A stretch of 64,000 nt of DNA from DATLCF01 sp035526505 (GCA_035526505.1 DATLCF010000002.1:372001-436000), one strand, 5' to 3'; positions 1 to 7,984 are shown, counted from the first letter of the stretch. The notes: a model not told the origin generated them from the sequence alone. Program-made: numbers and translations.

Positions 1-192
1 GAAGTCTAAGTTCCAAGGAATTGGAATATGAGAATCCGCAGCCAAGCCTGGTAGCTTACCAGGAAGGTTCAGAGACTATTCCTTACGGAAGTACCTTTGC
101 ATGACATGCATTGGGAAGCGCCTTGCCCCTAACTCGTGCACGAGAAGGGTGATGATATAGTCCACACCAGGGCGAAAGCCATGGATAAAGTG
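1..192 (+). other. Group I self-splicing intron inside a tRNA gene (5' part outside window)
   Basis: The conserved core of a group I intron is visible. The Q-type element AATCCGCAGCCAAG lies at 33-46, a perfect P6 hairpin CCTGGTA/TACCAGG at 47-53 and 57-63, the R element GTTCAGAGACTA at 67-78, and the S element GATATAGTCC at 154-163. GACTA of R can pair with TAGTC of S to form P7. A GAAA-capped hairpin at about 170-180 fits P9. The intron should end at a G, either 190 or 192, just before the 3' tRNA half. No reading frame for a homing endonuclease is seen. The 5' splice site and element P are upstream of the window, so the total length is unknown. Confidence 0.85.
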
Positions 193-233
193 TAACCACT
201 AGGTCGCTGGTTCGAATCCAGTCCCCGGAGCCA
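193..233 (+). tRNA. 3' exon of an intron-containing tRNA (isotype not certain; Asn or Thr)
   Basis: After the intron comes a tRNA 3' half: anticodon-stem strand CCACT (196-200), variable loop AGGTC, a T arm with loop TTCGAAT, acceptor strand CCCCGGA, discriminator G230 and encoded CCA (231-233). The missing 5' acceptor strand should read TCCGGGG. A U1-A72 pair with G73 is usual for tRNA-Asn, which would put the intron between positions 35 and 36. If the intron ends at G190 instead, the exon starts TGT and could be tRNA-Thr(UGU). The 5' exon is needed to decide. Confidence 0.8.
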
Positions 234-333
234 AAGAAAAGGTCGCCCCTTGTGGGTGGTTTTTTCTTTGGCTTTGAGATTGGATTTAAACAGCGACAGC
301 ACGGCCAAAGGCCGCTATCCAGTCCCCGGGGCC
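216..333 (+). repeat. Direct repeat of the tRNA 3' end (att-like)
   Basis: ATCCAGTCCCCGGAGCC at 216-232, the 3' end of the tRNA, recurs with one mismatch as ATCCAGTCCCCGGGGCC at 317-333, 101 bases downstream. Duplicated tRNA 3' ends are the usual scar of tRNA-targeted integration, but they could also be the remnant of a second tRNA copy. No integrase gene is present nearby. Confidence 0.5.
231..271 (+). terminator. Terminator after the intron-containing tRNA
   Basis: CCAAAGAAAA (231-240) pairs with TTTTCTTTGG (262-271), with a short GC-rich inner helix between them. The hairpin starts at the encoded CCA of the tRNA and contains the T-run in its 3' arm, so it is the likely end of the tRNA transcript. 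Confidence 0.6.
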
Positions 334-385
334 GAGCACAAGTACTTTGCACAAGCAGAGTGCTTTTGTTTGGTATACTGAAATT

Positions 386-595
386 ATGCAAAAAATAGCT
401 ACAAGAATATTTATTTATGCGTCGATTATCTTTGGTATTCTGGGGATTTTAATCGTTCTTACGGCCTCGGGTCCGGACAAGCAAGACTCGGCTCTTAGCC
501 AAACGCTCTTAAAACTTTTGTTCATAACTGTTTTTATCATACTGCCTTCGCTCGCTTTAAGTGTTGCTAGTAAGTACTTAAACGACAAATCTTAG
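386..595 (+). CDS. Small two-helix membrane protein, unknown function
   Basis: This 69-residue protein has two predicted membrane helices, at roughly residues 6-24 and 40-60, joined by a short polar loop (GPDKQDSA). I recognise no family. The start at 386 is preferred over the upstream in-frame ATG at 347 because a clean TATACT box at 374-379 ends six bases before it. That spacing, seen across this window, suggests a leaderless mRNA. It lies between the tRNA region and the phosphoesterase-kinase gene with no visible operon partner. Its function cannot be inferred. Confidence 0.55.
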   Translation: MQKIATRIFIYASIIFGILGILIVLTASGPDKQDSALSQTLLKLLFITVFIILPSLALSVASKYLNDKS

Positions 596-725
596 TTCTA
601 ACTTCAATCACTTAGCGCCGTGATTTGGCTCGTCTCTTAGCTGCTCATCACAGTAATACGCGCAACAGAAATTGCAAGCTGTCGCGCAATGATCAGCCAC
701 GCCACTGATATAATCTTTGCAGACC

Positions 726-1679
726 ATGAACCACAGATATCTCTTTGCCCTCGAAGTTGCACCGATTGAAGCCGGAAAGACGTACGATGAGCTACCTTCA
801 CACCTCACCCTTATGAGCAGATTCTTTTGCGGGTTACGACCAGAACAATTGGCCGAAGTTGTCTGCCCATTACTTGAACGCACAAAACTCCTTGAGTTAT
901 TGTTCGAGCAAACGACCGCTCTTGGGCCCAAGCAGCTCACTGTACATATGGTTGCATACTCCAACGAACTGAAGCACATGCACAATGCGCTACGTAACCT
1001 ACTTGATTTGGCCAAAGTTGATTATGAGTATCCTCAGTTTATTGGCAAAGGGTACAAACCGCACGTTACCAAACGCGACGACGTACAGTTCGCCAGGGGA
1101 GATAGAAAAATAGTCAAAGCTGTCTGTCTTGTGGAAGTCGTAGCCGGAAAAAGGGTGATTCGTTCCAAGTTTAATCTAGGAGGCGGCACCTCTTCTCATG
1201 AACCGTTACTAGTATTTATTAGTGGCAGTATTAACTCGGGGAAGACAACGACAGCCAAACTATTGACGGAAAGGCTTGACGCCGATTTTATAAATGTAGA
1301 TGATCTGAATGATACAATTCCACATTTCAATTTAGCAACCGATCTGGATACATCCATGGATCGTGCCATAGAGGCAATTAATAAAAGCCTTGTCAAAGGA
1401 AACAATGTTGTCGCGAATTACGTTATCAGGCCAAGGGACTATGATCGATTCAAAGACGAAATCAACACAAATGAGCAGTACATCATCACGCTTGTACCAC
1501 GGCTAGACGTCGCCAAAAGTAAACGAGGCGACCGTGAACTTTCTGAATGGGAAATTGGCCGCGTACAATACCATTACGACACTGGCATAGCCGCGCCTGA
1601 GTTCGGGCATATCATTGATAGTTCAGACATTACCCTGGAAGAGACAGTAGAAAAAATAATGGAGATTGTTGGCCGCTAA
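726..1679 (+). CDS. 2H phosphoesterase (LigT/CPDase-like) fused to a P-loop kinase
   Basis: The 317-residue protein has two parts. Residues 1-150 carry the paired HxT motifs of the 2H phosphoesterase superfamily, H26-L-T28 and H113-V-T115, as in 2',3'-cyclic phosphodiesterases and RNA ligase/thiolesterase enzymes. Residues 160-317 begin with a Walker A loop (GSINSGKT, 167-174) followed by a compact P-loop phosphotransferase domain with an Arg-rich lid region near 258-275. The start at 726 is chosen because TATAAT at 709-714 would leave the alternative TTG at 717 inside the promoter. A cyclic phosphodiesterase plus a kinase is the pair that heals broken RNA ends in fungal tRNA ligase, where the order is kinase then CPDase. 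An RNA-repair role is inference; the kinase could instead act on a small molecule. It stands alone, ending in a strong terminator. Confidence 0.8.
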   Translation: MNHRYLFALEVAPIEAGKTYDELPSHLTLMSRFFCGLRPEQLAEVVCPLLERTKLLELLFEQTTALGPKQLTVHMVAYSNELKHMHNALRNLLDLAKVDYEYPQFIGKGYKPHVTKRDDVQFARGDRKIVKAVCLVEVVAGKRVIRSKFNLGGGTSSHEPLLVFISGSINSGKTTTAKLLTERLDADFINVDDLNDTIPHFNLATDLDTSMDRAIEAINKSLVKGNNVVANYVIRPRDYDRFKDEINTNEQYIITLVPRLDVAKSKRGDRELSEWEIGRVQYHYDTGIAAPEFGHIIDSSDITLEETVEKIMEIVGR

Positions 1680-1704
1680 GGATTCAAGACCGGCAAGCCG
1701 AGTC

Positions 1705-1747
1705 AAAAAAAGAGAGTAGACATAAAAAGCCTTCACTCTCTTTTTTC
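1705..1747 (+). terminator. Intrinsic terminator after the phosphoesterase-kinase gene
   Basis: AAAAAAGAGAGT (about 1706-1717) pairs with ACTCTCTTTTTT (about 1734-1745), with a 16-base loop and the T-run at the 3' side. The A-rich 5' arm would make it work in both directions. Confidence 0.75.
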
Positions 1748-1859
1748 TTTGTCCCAGGGATTAGGCTTGAACCCGGAACAGCGCCTACCGAAGCTAGAGC
1801 ACTCAAATTTGGTTCGATTTCAAACCGAATAGTTGTAAATTCTGCGCTAGGCTATATCT

Positions 1860-2342
1860 ATGCCATTAAAAGAATATAACCATGAAGCCACTATTCCATC
1901 GTACTCGCTCACGCATGATGGGTACCATAATCTGACAACACGGCAACGCAGACTGCTGAGAACTCGCGCAAAAACGCTTGCCGAGATGCGGCACTTGCGG
2001 GAAGAACAGGCTTCGGACCCGCTGGACCTTGCCCTAACTCTCAAACAACTCCAGCGGATTGACGACGAAATCGCGTATATCGACCAGATTTTGCAGCATG
2101 CCTCGCGCTGTCCCCAGAGCGCAGACGGTACGGCATGTGTAGGTGCGGAAGTAACATTACGGTGCCGCGGCCAACGGCTGGTTATTTTATTAGTAGAATC
2201 AATTGAAGCAGATCCTTTTGCCGGCCGTATTTCCATACAGAGTCCGCTTGGCCAGGCCGTAATAGGAAAAGGTTTGCACGAAAGAGTGGAGATACACACC
2301 GCTAAAGGCATGCAGGCATATAAAATTGTAGCGATAAAATAA
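1860..2342 (+). CDS. GreA/GreB-like transcription elongation factor family protein
   Basis: The 160-residue protein has an N-terminal helical part (residues 25-85, rich in Arg, Glu and Leu, likely a coiled coil) and a C-terminal FKBP-like Gre domain (about 93-160). The domain signature SPLGQAVIGK followed by a VEIHTAKG-type strand matches the C-terminal domain of GreA/GreB. Classical Gre factors insert their coiled coil into the RNA polymerase secondary channel to stimulate transcript cleavage. Here the acidic tip of that coiled coil is not obvious, so it may be a Gre-like or Rnk-like factor rather than a cleavage factor. TAGGCT at 1848-1853 lies six bases before the ATG, suggesting a leaderless transcript. 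Confidence 0.75.
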   Translation: MPLKEYNHEATIPSYSLTHDGYHNLTTRQRRLLRTRAKTLAEMRHLREEQASDPLDLALTLKQLQRIDDEIAYIDQILQHASRCPQSADGTACVGAEVTLRCRGQRLVILLVESIEADPFAGRISIQSPLGQAVIGKGLHERVEIHTAKGMQAYKIVAIK

Positions 2343-2344
2343 CC

Positions 2345-3223
2345 TTAGCGTGTTTCGCTACGTTTTCTGACTATAATTATTTTCCGATCCACCCGGTCAC
2401 GCAGGTCGTACCCTTTTTCTTTTGCACGTGCCTGCAACCTGGTGCCAATATTCCTCACTTCCTCCCTAAAGTTGCTGTAGTATTTCTTGGGTAGGTCGGT
2501 TCTTGCCGCCTCCAGCATGATGGTGTCAAAAAAAGAATCTATGCGCTCATCGTCAATGACCGTGCTTCCTACTTGCGACTCCTCGGCAACTATCTCAAAT
2601 CCTGTTACTTTTTCCAAAAGTTCCGGCAGATCATTAGAGAATATACCGTTAGCAGGAACTGGTAGGCCTACCGTCGATATACGGTACTTCTGGGAAACCT
2701 CCATAAGCGCATGCCTTGCAATCCAGTGCCGCGTCGCTGCATGCAGCCTGGAGTTACTGCTAATGGCAGCTACTCCTCCTTCACGGAGCACGCGACAAAC
2801 CTCTTGCAGCATGGTAAGCGCATTATCAGCACGAAACAGTACATTTAAAGCCAGCACAATATCCATAGATTTATCTTCTAGCGGTAAACGCATTTCATCT
2901 TTGTCCAGCTGAGTAAAGACAAAATTGGGGCGACTGGCATCAGGGGGCAAAAAATAGGTAGCCACTTCCTCGGGCAAGACATCGTATCCTTCTACATGTA
3001 TATTGGCCAGTCCCGCCCGTCCCAGAGCATCAATAGTTGGCTGTCCACTATTACAGCCTAAATCAAGCAATCGATTAGGTTCCCCTATCAGGCAAGCCGC
3101 TGCTAAGGCTACTGCCAGATCATACTGCGGCGGCAGATTTGCCCCCTCGTCACTCCAGTAGGAGCGCATCTGCACAGCCGGCGGCGCATCAATACCATCC
3201 ATAAGCCTGTCCCACTCTTTCAT
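2345..3223 (-). CDS. Class I SAM-dependent methyltransferase
   Basis: The 292-residue protein has the Rossmann-fold methyltransferase core. Motif I is LDLGCNSGQ at about residues 52-60, an acidic residue follows near GYD, and motif IV/post-I surrounds the DIVLALNVL segment, followed by the typical VCRVLREGG helix of the Methyltransf_11 group. The substrate is unknown. The gene is divergent from the Crp/Fnr-type regulator at 3263, with only 39 bases between start codons. TATAAT (read on the minus strand, 3231-3236) lies seven bases before the ATG, so the mRNA is probably leaderless. Confidence 0.8.
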   Translation of the reverse strand: MKEWDRLMDGIDAPPAVQMRSYWSDEGANLPPQYDLAVALAAACLIGEPNRLLDLGCNSGQPTIDALGRAGLANIHVEGYDVLPEEVATYFLPPDASRPNFVFTQLDKDEMRLPLEDKSMDIVLALNVLFRADNALTMLQEVCRVLREGGVAAISSNSRLHAATRHWIARHALMEVSQKYRISTVGLPVPANGIFSNDLPELLEKVTGFEIVAEESQVGSTVIDDERIDSFFDTIMLEAARTDLPKKYYSNFREEVRNIGTRLQARAKEKGYDLRDRVDRKIIIVRKRSETR

Positions 3224-3230
3224 AATACCT

Positions 3231-3256
3231 ATTATAAACTCCCTTTACGCTACACT
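3231..3256. promoter_or_regulatory. Divergent -10 boxes between methyltransferase and Crp/Fnr regulator
   Basis: On the minus strand TATAAT occupies 3236-3231 and on the plus strand TACACT occupies 3251-3256. Each ends six or seven bases from its start codon (3223 and 3263), so both mRNAs would begin at or near the start codon. The promoters sit back to back, leaving room for shared regulation. Confidence 0.6.
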
Positions 3257-3262
3257 GTATAT

Positions 3263-3934
3263 ATGTCTCTATCTGTTCGTTCACCAGGCCTGCACGCCCT
3301 CTTTTCCCAGGGCACTATAAAGCAGTATGCTCGTGGCGAGACCATTGGTTCAACAGACCAACAAGACATACTATTCATGCTGGTGCAAGGTTATGTAAAA
3401 CGCTACATGATTCGTAACGACGGCGCCTTGGGCGTACAAATCATATATGGGCCGCAAGACGTATTTTCATTAACACGCATATTTCAATTATTACTTTCCC
3501 AAAGCCTGTACGACGGTCCAGAAACCTACTACTACACAGCAATGAGCGATGTGACCGTCTTTACCCTTAACGCTGTGTTACTTACAGATTGTATGCAAAC
3601 TAACCCCGTATTGTACCGGGAACTATTTGGTGAAGCTGGACGCCATCTAAAGGCATGCGTGCACAGCATTGAAAACATTTCACTTCATGCCATTTACCCC
3701 CGAGTGGCTCATGAACTGGCTTTTATGCTCAGCGAATTCGGACGTTCCGCTGGTACAGGCAAAAAGTTACCCCTTAACATAACCCACCAGGATATTGCTG
3801 ACATATTGGGCGTTACTCGTGCAACTGTGTCATTAGCCGTAGGCAAATTACGAGAAAAAGGGTTGATTCTACCCGGCCGTTGTTTTGCCACGCCTGACCT
3901 AACGGCATTAGCCAGTGAAGCCTATTCCTCCTAG
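3263..3934 (+). CDS. Crp/Fnr-family transcription regulator
   Basis: This 223-residue protein has a cyclic-nucleotide-binding-like beta-roll (about 15-120), a dimerisation helix (about 125-160), and a C-terminal winged helix whose recognition segment (HQDIADILGVTRATVS) is typical of Crp/Fnr proteins. No Fnr-type cysteine cluster is present, and the ligand pocket is not obviously that of cAMP-binding Crp, so the signal is unknown. A leaderless start is indicated by TACACT at 3251-3256. Its divergent neighbour, the methyltransferase, is a plausible target through the 39-base shared intergenic region (inference). Confidence 0.85.
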   Translation: MSLSVRSPGLHALFSQGTIKQYARGETIGSTDQQDILFMLVQGYVKRYMIRNDGALGVQIIYGPQDVFSLTRIFQLLLSQSLYDGPETYYYTAMSDVTVFTLNAVLLTDCMQTNPVLYRELFGEAGRHLKACVHSIENISLHAIYPRVAHELAFMLSEFGRSAGTGKKLPLNITHQDIADILGVTRATVSLAVGKLREKGLILPGRCFATPDLTALASEAYSS

Positions 3935-4046
3935 CGCACCGCAGTCGTTCGATTTCCAACCGACGTCCCGACTATAAACCCCTACAGTAGAGATTACCTT
4001 GGCGATAGTAGCAATCACCAGGACACACAATAATAAAGGAGGCTTT

Positions 4047-4229
4047 ATGGCAGATTCAGACAACCCCGGACAATTCGGTAATCGAGAAAATACCGAAGAA
4101 CAAGCTAAAAAAGGCGGCGAAGCTAGTAGCTCCCAGCAAGATATGTCAGAGCTTGGCAAAAAAGGAGCAGCCGCACAGCCAACAGAGGCAAAACAAAAAG
4201 GCGGCGAAAACAGCCACAAAAATTCGTAG
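4047..4229 (+). CDS. KGG-repeat general stress protein
   Basis: The 60-residue hydrophilic protein contains KKGGEAS, LGKKGAAA and KQKGGENS segments. These are the repeats of the KGG / stress-induced (GsiB-like) family, which are intrinsically disordered proteins associated with desiccation and general stress. There are no membrane segments. The start at 4047 is set by a strong Shine-Dalgarno sequence, AAAGGAGG at 4035-4042. This is unlike most genes in the window, which look leaderless. A strong hairpin follows at 4247-4268. Confidence 0.85.
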   Translation: MADSDNPGQFGNRENTEEQAKKGGEASSSQQDMSELGKKGAAAQPTEAKQKGGENSHKNS

Positions 4230-4246
4230 CCATATTGGTCTACAAA

Positions 4247-4268
4247 GCGGAGCCGGTAACGGCTCCGC
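4247..4268 (+). terminator. GTAA-capped hairpin after the KGG gene
   Basis: GCGGAGCCG (4247-4255) pairs perfectly with CGGCTCCGC (4260-4268) around a GTAA tetraloop. No U-tract follows, so it may protect the mRNA 3' end rather than terminate by itself. The following 174 bases up to the HIT gene hold no recognisable gene. Confidence 0.5.
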
Positions 4269-4442
4269 GCTTCAGACTTACCTAAGATTACCAGCCGTAA
4301 GCTGAAGAACATTTGTGTGAAAGGAGTAGGAAATGTGCCGTGAGACTACACGCAATGTGCGCGTTTGGGGAAGCCGGAGCATAAACGGCCGGCCAGGCCA
4401 CCGAACGAAATATAAGAGGACAATACCTGATATGATGAGCGC

Positions 4443-4901
4443 ATGGACAAAACATGCGACATCTGTGAGTTTTTAAAACACCCCCAAAACCAAATATTGG
4501 TAACCAGGCACTGGAACGTAGGTATTGGTAATAATCACGCCTATCTGGGCCGGGCTTTTGTATCACTCCGCGGCCACAAGGGCAGCTTGAGTGAATTAAA
4601 CGATGAAGAATGGCAGGAGTTCCATCAAATAGTGCGTAGGCTGGAAAAAGCCTACAAGCAAGCATTTGGTGCTGAGCCGTTAAACTGGGGCTGTTTTATG
4701 AACCACGCCTTTCGTGCAGAACCATTTAACCCGCACGTACACTGGCACGTCTTCCCCCGTTATAAGGTGGCACCTGTGGTGTCCGGTATTACGTTTGACG
4801 ACCCACTATTTGGTAACTTTTATGACAACAAGGCCGAACGCTTGATAGATGATGATGTAGTAGCTGCTATCGTTGAAAAGTTAAAGGATAACCCAAGCTA
4901 A
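4443..4901 (+). CDS. HIT-family nucleotide hydrolase/transferase
   Basis: The 152-residue protein carries the histidine-triad motif as HVHWHVF within residues about 97-103, preceded by Asn-Pro as in other HIT proteins. HIT enzymes hydrolyse or transfer nucleotidyl groups from substrates such as dinucleoside polyphosphates or nucleoside phosphoramidates. An N-terminal CDIC segment (residues 5-8) could bind zinc, as in some HIT proteins. TATGAT at 4431-4436 lies six bases before the ATG, indicating a leaderless start. The exact substrate cannot be told from sequence. Confidence 0.85.
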   Translation: MDKTCDICEFLKHPQNQILVTRHWNVGIGNNHAYLGRAFVSLRGHKGSLSELNDEEWQEFHQIVRRLEKAYKQAFGAEPLNWGCFMNHAFRAEPFNPHVHWHVFPRYKVAPVVSGITFDDPLFGNFYDNKAERLIDDDVVAAIVEKLKDNPS

Positions 4902-4964
4902 CAGATCGTGACCAAATGTATTTTGTTATTATAGGAATACTAAACAGAAGGCGGAGGGAACACT

Positions 4965-5867
4965 ATGACGCAAAAGATTACACCGAATTTGTGGTTTGAC
5001 GGCAATGCCAAGGAAGCAGTAGACTTTTATGTTTCGGCATTTACGGACAGCAAAGTACTTTCTACTGCCTACTACCCAAAAAGTGCCGAGGAGGGTCTGG
5101 CCGATTTCCAACTCGACTTGGCCGGTAAGGAACTGACCGTAGAGTTTAAGCTGGGCGATCTGCAATTTACCGCCATCAATGCGGGGCCAGAGTTCAAATT
5201 CAACCCGTCGGTGTCGTTTATGATAAACTTTGACCCGTCAAGCGACCAGCAGGCACGCGAACACCTTGACGAATTATGGGGCAAGCTTATCGATGGCGGC
5301 GAGGTGCTTATGCCACTTGATGCATATCCCTATAGCAAACGGTACGGCTGGGTCAAGGACCGCTATGGGCTAACCTGGCAACTCATCCTTACTGACCCAG
5401 AGGGCGAGCCACGCCCGTTCATTATCCCCGCGCTGTTGTTTGCAGAGGAAAACGTTAACCGTGCCGAAAAGGCGATTAGCTTTTACACATCAGTATTTAA
5501 AGACACCAAGCAGGGCACAGTGGCCCGTTACGACAAAGACACTGGCCCGGCCAAGGCAGGCTCGCTGATGTTTGCCGACTTTATGCTTGCCGGGCAGTGG
5601 TTTGCCGCAATGGACTCGGGCGTGGAGCAGAACGCTCCTTTCAATGAGGCCACTTCGTTTGCAGTGGCCTGCAAAGACCAGGCCGAGATTGACTACTTTT
5701 GGGAAAAACTTTCCAGTGTGCCAGAATCGGAACAATGCGGCTGGTGCAAAGACCAATTTGGCCTAAGCTGGCAAATCGTGCCCGAAAATATGGAGGAACT
5801 CATGAAAAAGCCCGATGCCTTTGCCAAATTGATGCAAATGAAAAAACTTGTAATTGCTGATTTTTAG
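4965..5867 (+). CDS. Two-domain VOC (PhnB-like) protein
   Basis: The 300-residue protein has two tandem PhnB-like VOC domains. Each starts with a segment like PNLWFDGNAKEAVDFY or ALLFAEENVNRAEKAISFY and ends with a YGWVKDRYGLTWQL- or CGWCKDQFGLSWQI-type strand. VOC proteins include glyoxalase, bleomycin-resistance and related metal-dependent folds; PhnB-like members are mostly of unknown function. Two copies in one chain can make the full paired betaalphabeta active site by themselves. A Shine-Dalgarno sequence (GGAGGG, just before 4965) is present, so this gene is translated from a led mRNA. A related single-domain gene lies at 8103-8516. Confidence 0.8.
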   Translation: MTQKITPNLWFDGNAKEAVDFYVSAFTDSKVLSTAYYPKSAEEGLADFQLDLAGKELTVEFKLGDLQFTAINAGPEFKFNPSVSFMINFDPSSDQQAREHLDELWGKLIDGGEVLMPLDAYPYSKRYGWVKDRYGLTWQLILTDPEGEPRPFIIPALLFAEENVNRAEKAISFYTSVFKDTKQGTVARYDKDTGPAKAGSLMFADFMLAGQWFAAMDSGVEQNAPFNEATSFAVACKDQAEIDYFWEKLSSVPESEQCGWCKDQFGLSWQIVPENMEELMKKPDAFAKLMQMKKLVIADF

Positions 5868-5952
5868 GCGAGTTAGTCCAGGCCAGTACACACAAGGGAC
5901 AGACTCACGTATACTGTTCAGGTACGTAACGCCTTTAGGGTAAGGGTGGAAC

Positions 5953-6900
5953 ATGAACGAACAGAAATCACCGCTGGGCGTGATTGCCATGCCGGAAACA
6001 TCCATGCTGGTTACCAACGAAATATTGGTACGACAGGGTGTGGGAAGGTATGGTGTCGCTGCTGAACTATTAGATATGGCAGTAACCGGCAAATTGCGCA
6101 TTTACAGTCCGGCAGGCGCCATAGCGATTGGAAAAATACCTGACGTTGCGCTTGAGTACGTGGCCACAGACCCGCCGCAAGCCGACAAAAACCAGATGTC
6201 GCTACTACAGATAGTATTCGACAAAACACCCGAGGCGGGCGACAGCATTACCTTCGAAGAACTCTCTGAACGAAAAGACTTTGTACCGCGTATTGACGAA
6301 TTGCAAACAAACATCCGCAAAAGCCTAAGCATGGGGAGTGGCAGCGAGCGCTATTACGGTATGGATCCGGTGCGGTTTAATAAACTCCGAACGCCAGCAC
6401 GTTGGATTGGGGGATTAGCATTCTTGGCTCTGTATCTTGCGTCCAATAAGGCGGCCGACTTTGAAATGCCATTTGCTCAGATTGGCGGCTGGGTTGGCGG
6501 GCTGCTAGTAACGGCCGCTGCCTATTTCGGGGTCTTTGGTGAGCTAGACGAAAAGCTCGGCATGCAATCTCGTGCCCGCGACATTGCATTGCCAAAGCTG
6601 CAGTCTATTAATGAGGATGTATCCGCCCGCCTCTCAAAAACACTTATCGCCCCAGCCAGCCCAACCGAAAAAAATATCTATGCCAACAATGCTGCCGTGC
6701 GGCTGTCGTATCAACGTGCACTGGCGCTTACCATACCGCTGGGCTGGCACGACGAATGGTTGCATCATTTCTGCAAAGTCAGTAATGAACGACCAGCATG
6801 GTTTGTAACTGCAAAAGAAGGGCAAGACCTTGAGTTGTTTAGGGCGGACATGCACCATTTTATCGATCGATTCGAAGCGGTTTGCTACCCGACCTCCTAA
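5953..6900 (+). CDS. DUF2207-like membrane protein
   Basis: In this 315-residue protein, the N-terminal 120 residues resemble the cytoplasmic C-terminal part of DUF2207 proteins: an ELLDMAVTGKLRI-type winged segment, then a LLQIVF helix and an LQTNIRKSL helix. Two membrane helices follow at about 151-165 and 173-200. The usual extracellular N-terminal DUF2207 domain is missing. The C-terminal 110 residues are helical and soluble. Function is unknown for the family. It is preceded by a weak GGGTGGA ribosome-binding site and stands alone between two VOC/hydrolase regions. Confidence 0.5.
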   Translation: MNEQKSPLGVIAMPETSMLVTNEILVRQGVGRYGVAAELLDMAVTGKLRIYSPAGAIAIGKIPDVALEYVATDPPQADKNQMSLLQIVFDKTPEAGDSITFEELSERKDFVPRIDELQTNIRKSLSMGSGSERYYGMDPVRFNKLRTPARWIGGLAFLALYLASNKAADFEMPFAQIGGWVGGLLVTAAAYFGVFGELDEKLGMQSRARDIALPKLQSINEDVSARLSKTLIAPASPTEKNIYANNAAVRLSYQRALALTIPLGWHDEWLHHFCKVSNERPAWFVTAKEGQDLELFRADMHHFIDRFEAVCYPTS

Positions 6901-6934
6901 GTTTAATCGGCAGCAAGAATCAAAATGTATGGAG

Positions 6935-7984
6935 TTACTGCGTTTTTTCTTTTAGGAACTGAGTCATTTGCGTAAACGCATTTTTGCCGTCGGCGTTCAG
7001 GGTAAACTGGTATTCGTGCGGCAGGCTAGGGGCGTGGTTCTGCGGATAGAACAGTGTAGTTGTGGGCACGTTGAGCGACTTAAGTTTGCTGGCAAGTGGC
7101 ACTGACTGTGCGTTGGTAAGTGAGTCGCCATTGCCGCCGCTGATAAACGTTGGCGGGAAAGCTTTGGTTACATGGTAGTAGGGAGACGCCTGGCGGACAA
7201 GCGGGCCACTTTTGTCGCGTGTGCCCAGGTAGGCCCATACCGAAATGTCGCTCCCCCAACTGACAATCTTGGGCAAGGTGGGATCGGGGTGGGTCAGCCC
7301 TTCCATTTTGTAAATACCGCAAAAAAGTACCACGCCAGCCAGTTGCGGAGGAGCCAGTGCTGGTTCTATACCCACTTCTTTGGCATAATCGACATCCGTA
7401 ATAATAGCTGCCATCTGGCTGGAAAGTTGTGATCCGGCGGAGTCGCCCGCAAGTACAATCTTGTTAATGTTGGCATGGAAACGCGTTGCATTGGTCTGGA
7501 TATAGGTGTAGGCATCATTCAGTTGGTGCAGGGGCGTGGGGTAGGTTTTTTCCGGCGCTAAAGAATAATTTAGCGACACCACCACAAAGCCTTGGTTGGC
7601 CAGCATTTTATAATACGGCGCTGCACCCGCTTTGTCGCCAGACAGCCAAGCGCCGCCGTGTGTCCAAATTATTACGGGCAGGGTTTGGTCTGTTTGCATT
7701 GCCGACTGCGGAATGTAGACATCCAAGGCTTCCTTGTGGTTGGCTTTGCCGTATTGCTGGTCGGCCAGAACTGCCACGGGCTGCGCCGAGACGTCCTTTT
7801 GCAATGCCACTAGTGTTTTGTGACCGCCACGTTCAAAAACCGCGCGCACCACCATGGCCCCCGGCCAGGGGCTCAGCCGAAAGGCCAGTAGCACCAAAAG
7901 CACAAACCCCACAAGGCCGCATATAGTCCACACGAAGGGCTTTTTACGATACAGTGGGAATTTTTTTGTTTGTTTTTTAGGCAT
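6935..7984 (-). CDS. Membrane-anchored alpha/beta-hydrolase (esterase/lipase, BD-FAE type)
   Basis: The 349-residue protein has one N-terminal membrane helix (about 17-36), so the catalytic domain is probably outside the membrane. The oxyanion-hole motif HGGAW is at 109-113 and the nucleophile elbow GDSAGSQ gives Ser182. A terminal His lies in the NHAP segment near residue 316. This layout matches the alpha/beta-hydrolase fold-3 / BD-FAE carboxylesterases, which cleave small acyl esters. The substrate is unknown; removal of acetyl groups from surface glycans would fit its location. No operon partner is seen. Confidence 0.8.
   Translation of the reverse strand: MPKKQTKKFPLYRKKPFVWTICGLVGFVLLVLLAFRLSPWPGAMVVRAVFERGGHKTLVALQKDVSAQPVAVLADQQYGKANHKEALDVYIPQSAMQTDQTLPVIIWTHGGAWLSGDKAGAAPYYKMLANQGFVVVSLNYSLAPEKTYPTPLHQLNDAYTYIQTNATRFHANINKIVLAGDSAGSQLSSQMAAIITDVDYAKEVGIEPALAPPQLAGVVLFCGIYKMEGLTHPDPTLPKIVSWGSDISVWAYLGTRDKSGPLVRQASPYYHVTKAFPPTFISGGNGDSLTNAQSVPLASKLKSLNVPTTTLFYPQNHAPSLPHEYQFTLNADGKNAFTQMTQFLKEKTQ

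Noticed and set aside
83..391. Minus-strand open frame of 102 codons over the tRNA/intron region
   Set aside because: It contains the well-known false product of antisense tRNA sequence (GDWIRTSDL-type) and covers the group I intron, so it is not a gene.
608..1015. Minus-strand frame of 135 codons
   Set aside because: It overlaps the promoter and first third of the phosphoesterase-kinase gene, has Cys/Ser/Arg-rich noise composition and no recognisable domain.
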